Source: Cellulomonas cellasea (GTDB lineage Bacteria; Actinomycetota; Actinomycetes; Actinomycetales; Cellulomonadaceae). Taken from it: a stretch of DNA of 64,000 nt. The DNA lies in the NCBI RefSeq assembly GCF_030372105.1, contig NZ_JAUDBQ010000011.1:62001-126000 (forward strand), given 5' to 3'. Every line of letters begins with the position of its first letter. Positions within the stretch are counted from its first letter, which is position 1. Both the position numbers and the translations under genes were made by a program. This document shows positions 62,907 to 64,000 of the stretch, in pieces. Under the pieces are notes generated by a model, which was not told the origin of the DNA, did no database searches, and saw nothing but the letters and a program-made list of their open reading frames with translations.

Positions 62907-64000
62907 TCAGGACTTGCGGAGCAGCTCCACCACCTGGAACGCCATCTCCAGCGACTGCTGGTGGTTCAGGCGCGGGTCCACGAGGGTCTCGTACCGCCGG
63001 GCGAGCCCCGCGTCGTCGATCTCCTCCGAGCCGCCGAGCACCTCGGTCACGTCATCGCCCGTGAGCTCGATGTGCAGCCCGCCGGGCACAGTGCCCAGCG
63101 CGCGGTGCACCTCGAAGAACCCGGCGACCTCGTCCATCACGTCGGAGAAGCGACGGGTCTTGTACCCGCTCGCCGACGTGATGCCGTTGCCGTGCATCGG
63201 GTCGCACACCCAGGTCACCGGACGGCCGTCCGCCGCGACCTTCTCCACGACCGCCGGGAGCAGGTCGCGGATCTTGCCGGCGCCCATGCGGGTGATGAAG
63301 GTGATGCGGCCGGGCTCGGCGTTCGGGTTGAGCTTGTCGATCAACGCGAGCGCGTCGTCCCCGGTCGTGCTCGGGCCGAGCTTGATGCCCAACGGGTTCT
63401 GCACGCGCGAGAAGTAGTCGACGTGCGCGCCGTCGAGCTGGCGGGTGCGCTCCCCGATCCACAGGAAGTGGGCCGAGCAGTCGTACGGCAGGCCGTTGCG
63501 CGAGTCGATGCGCGTCAGCGGCCGCTCGTAGTCGAGCAGCAGCCCCTCATGGCTCGAGAAGAACTCCACGGTGCGCAGCGCGTCGAAGTCGGCGCCGCAC
63601 GCCGCCATGAAGCGGATCGCCCGGTCGATCTCGGAGGCGATCTCGTCGTAGCGCGAGTACGCCGGGTTGGCCATGAACCCGCGGTTCCACTCGTGCGCCC
63701 GCAGCAGCGACGCGAACCCGCCGGTGGTGAACGCCCGGATGAGGTTCAGCGTCGAGGCGGACGTGTGGTACGCCTCGAGCAGCCGCTGCGGGTCGGGCTG
63801 ACGGGCCTCGGGGGTGAAGTCGAAGCCGTTGATGATGTCGCCGCGGAACGCGGGCAGCGTCACGTCGCCACGCGTCTCGGTGTCCGAGCTGCGGGGCTTG
63901 GCGTACTGCCCGGCCATCCGGCCCATCTTGATGACCGGCAGGCTCGCGCCGTAGGTCAGCACGACGGCCATCTGCAGGATCGTCTTGATCTTGTTGCGGA
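62907..64000 (-). CDS. aroG: class II 3-deoxy-7-phosphoheptulonate synthase, 5' end cut by window
   Basis: The C-terminal about 364 residues of a plant-like (class II) DAHP synthase, which condenses phosphoenolpyruvate and erythrose 4-phosphate to start aromatic amino-acid synthesis. The frame stays open to the window edge (RNKIKTILQM before AVVLTYGASLPVIKMGRMAG), and the N-terminal part lies outside. Active-site segments include FFSSHEGLLLDYERPLTR, GIKLGPSTTGDDAL, ITRMGAGKIRDLLPA and WVCDPMHGNGI. Class II enzymes are the usual actinobacterial form and are feedback-inhibited by aromatic amino acids. It is convergent with the kinase gene, as Rv2178c lies near pknL in M. tuberculosis. Confidence 0.95.
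   Translation of the reverse strand, partial: RNKIKTILQMAVVLTYGASLPVIKMGRMAGQYAKPRSSDTETRGDVTLPAFRGDIINGFDFTPEARQPDPQRLLEAYHTSASTLNLIRAFTTGGFASLLRAHEWNRGFMANPAYSRYDEIASEIDRAIRFMAACGADFDALRTVEFFSSHEGLLLDYERPLTRIDSRNGLPYDCSAHFLWIGERTRQLDGAHVDYFSRVQNPLGIKLGPSTTGDDALALIDKLNPNAEPGRITFITRMGAGKIRDLLPAVVEKVAADGRPVTWVCDPMHGNGITSASGYKTRRFSDVMDEVAGFFEVHRALGTVPGGLHIELTGDDVTEVLGGSEEIDDAGLARRYETLVDPRLNHQQSLEMAFQVVELLRKS

Overview
The window is about 64 kb of very GC-rich, densely coding DNA from an actinobacterium. The conserved neighbourhoods (DUF3000/HRDC nuclease, KimA-like/TrkA/DUF3159/DUF3710/dut/DUF3093/DUF4193/SepH, parC/parE/sigA, polyprenyl synthase/Rv2175c-like/PASTA kinase/class II DAHP synthase) are core actinobacterial synteny. 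A pyruvate formate-lyase pair, tryptophanase and a GH127 arabinofuranosidase-type enzyme point to a facultatively anaerobic, plant-polymer-using member of the Micrococcales, most like Cellulomonadaceae. That placement is inference from gene content; no rRNA or tRNA gene was seen.

Layout. 0-6.1 kb: DUF3000, a LuxR-type regulator, an RNase D-like HRDC protein and a fadA-fadB beta-oxidation pair. 6.2-9.5 kb (minus): pflB-pflA. 9.6-13.9 kb: dxs (minus), then guaB1 and a NUDIX hydrolase (plus). 13.9-18.6 kb is the least ordered part: a phosphotransferase whose stop codon coincides with the breakpoint of a decapitated old-yellow-enzyme gene, a tyrosine recombinase remnant, a DUF2975-like membrane protein and rtcB. 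18.7-25.8 kb: acnA, a small protein, a DUF4349 lipoprotein, a GH127 enzyme with LacI-type operators, and a YheO/DauR-type regulator. 25.8-29.5 kb: a tryptophan-catabolic cluster (tnaA, amino-acid permease, RidA) behind a phased operator array. 29.6-41.3 kb: RNA methyltransferase, KimA-like potassium importer, two TrkA/RCK proteins, then the conserved DUF/dut/sepH block and thymidine kinase. 41.3-55.7 kb: phosphodiesterase-like protein, DUF5998, a GNAT/acyl-CoA-synthetase fusion, parC, YhhN, a double GNAT protein, parE, DUF7455, sigA and a universal stress protein. 55.9-64 kb: DUF4192, a lipoprotein, polyprenyl synthase, an Rv2175c-like DNA-binding protein, a LysM transglycosylase, a PASTA kinase and class II DAHP synthase (cut by the window end).

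How genes work together. PflB needs the glycyl-radical activase PflA beside it. TnaA passes through 2-aminoacrylate, which RidA-family proteins hydrolyse, and the permease between them can supply the amino acid; the divergent YheO/DauR-type regulator and four evenly phased TTGA-N5-TCAA sites look like the switch. The KimA-like importer faces two RCK proteins across a shared promoter region. ParC/ParE and SigA are housekeeping replication and transcription genes. The kinase/Rv2175c-like/polyprenyl synthase/DAHP synthase order resembles the mycobacterial pknL region, with a LysM transglycosylase inserted.

Transcription signals are unusually readable. At least fourteen genes have an nAnnnT -10-like hexamer 6-8 nt before the start codon with no Shine-Dalgarno sequence, suggesting leaderless mRNAs. 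Strong GC-rich hairpins mark most convergent gene ends. No stretch over about 300 bases lacks a gene or gene remnant.
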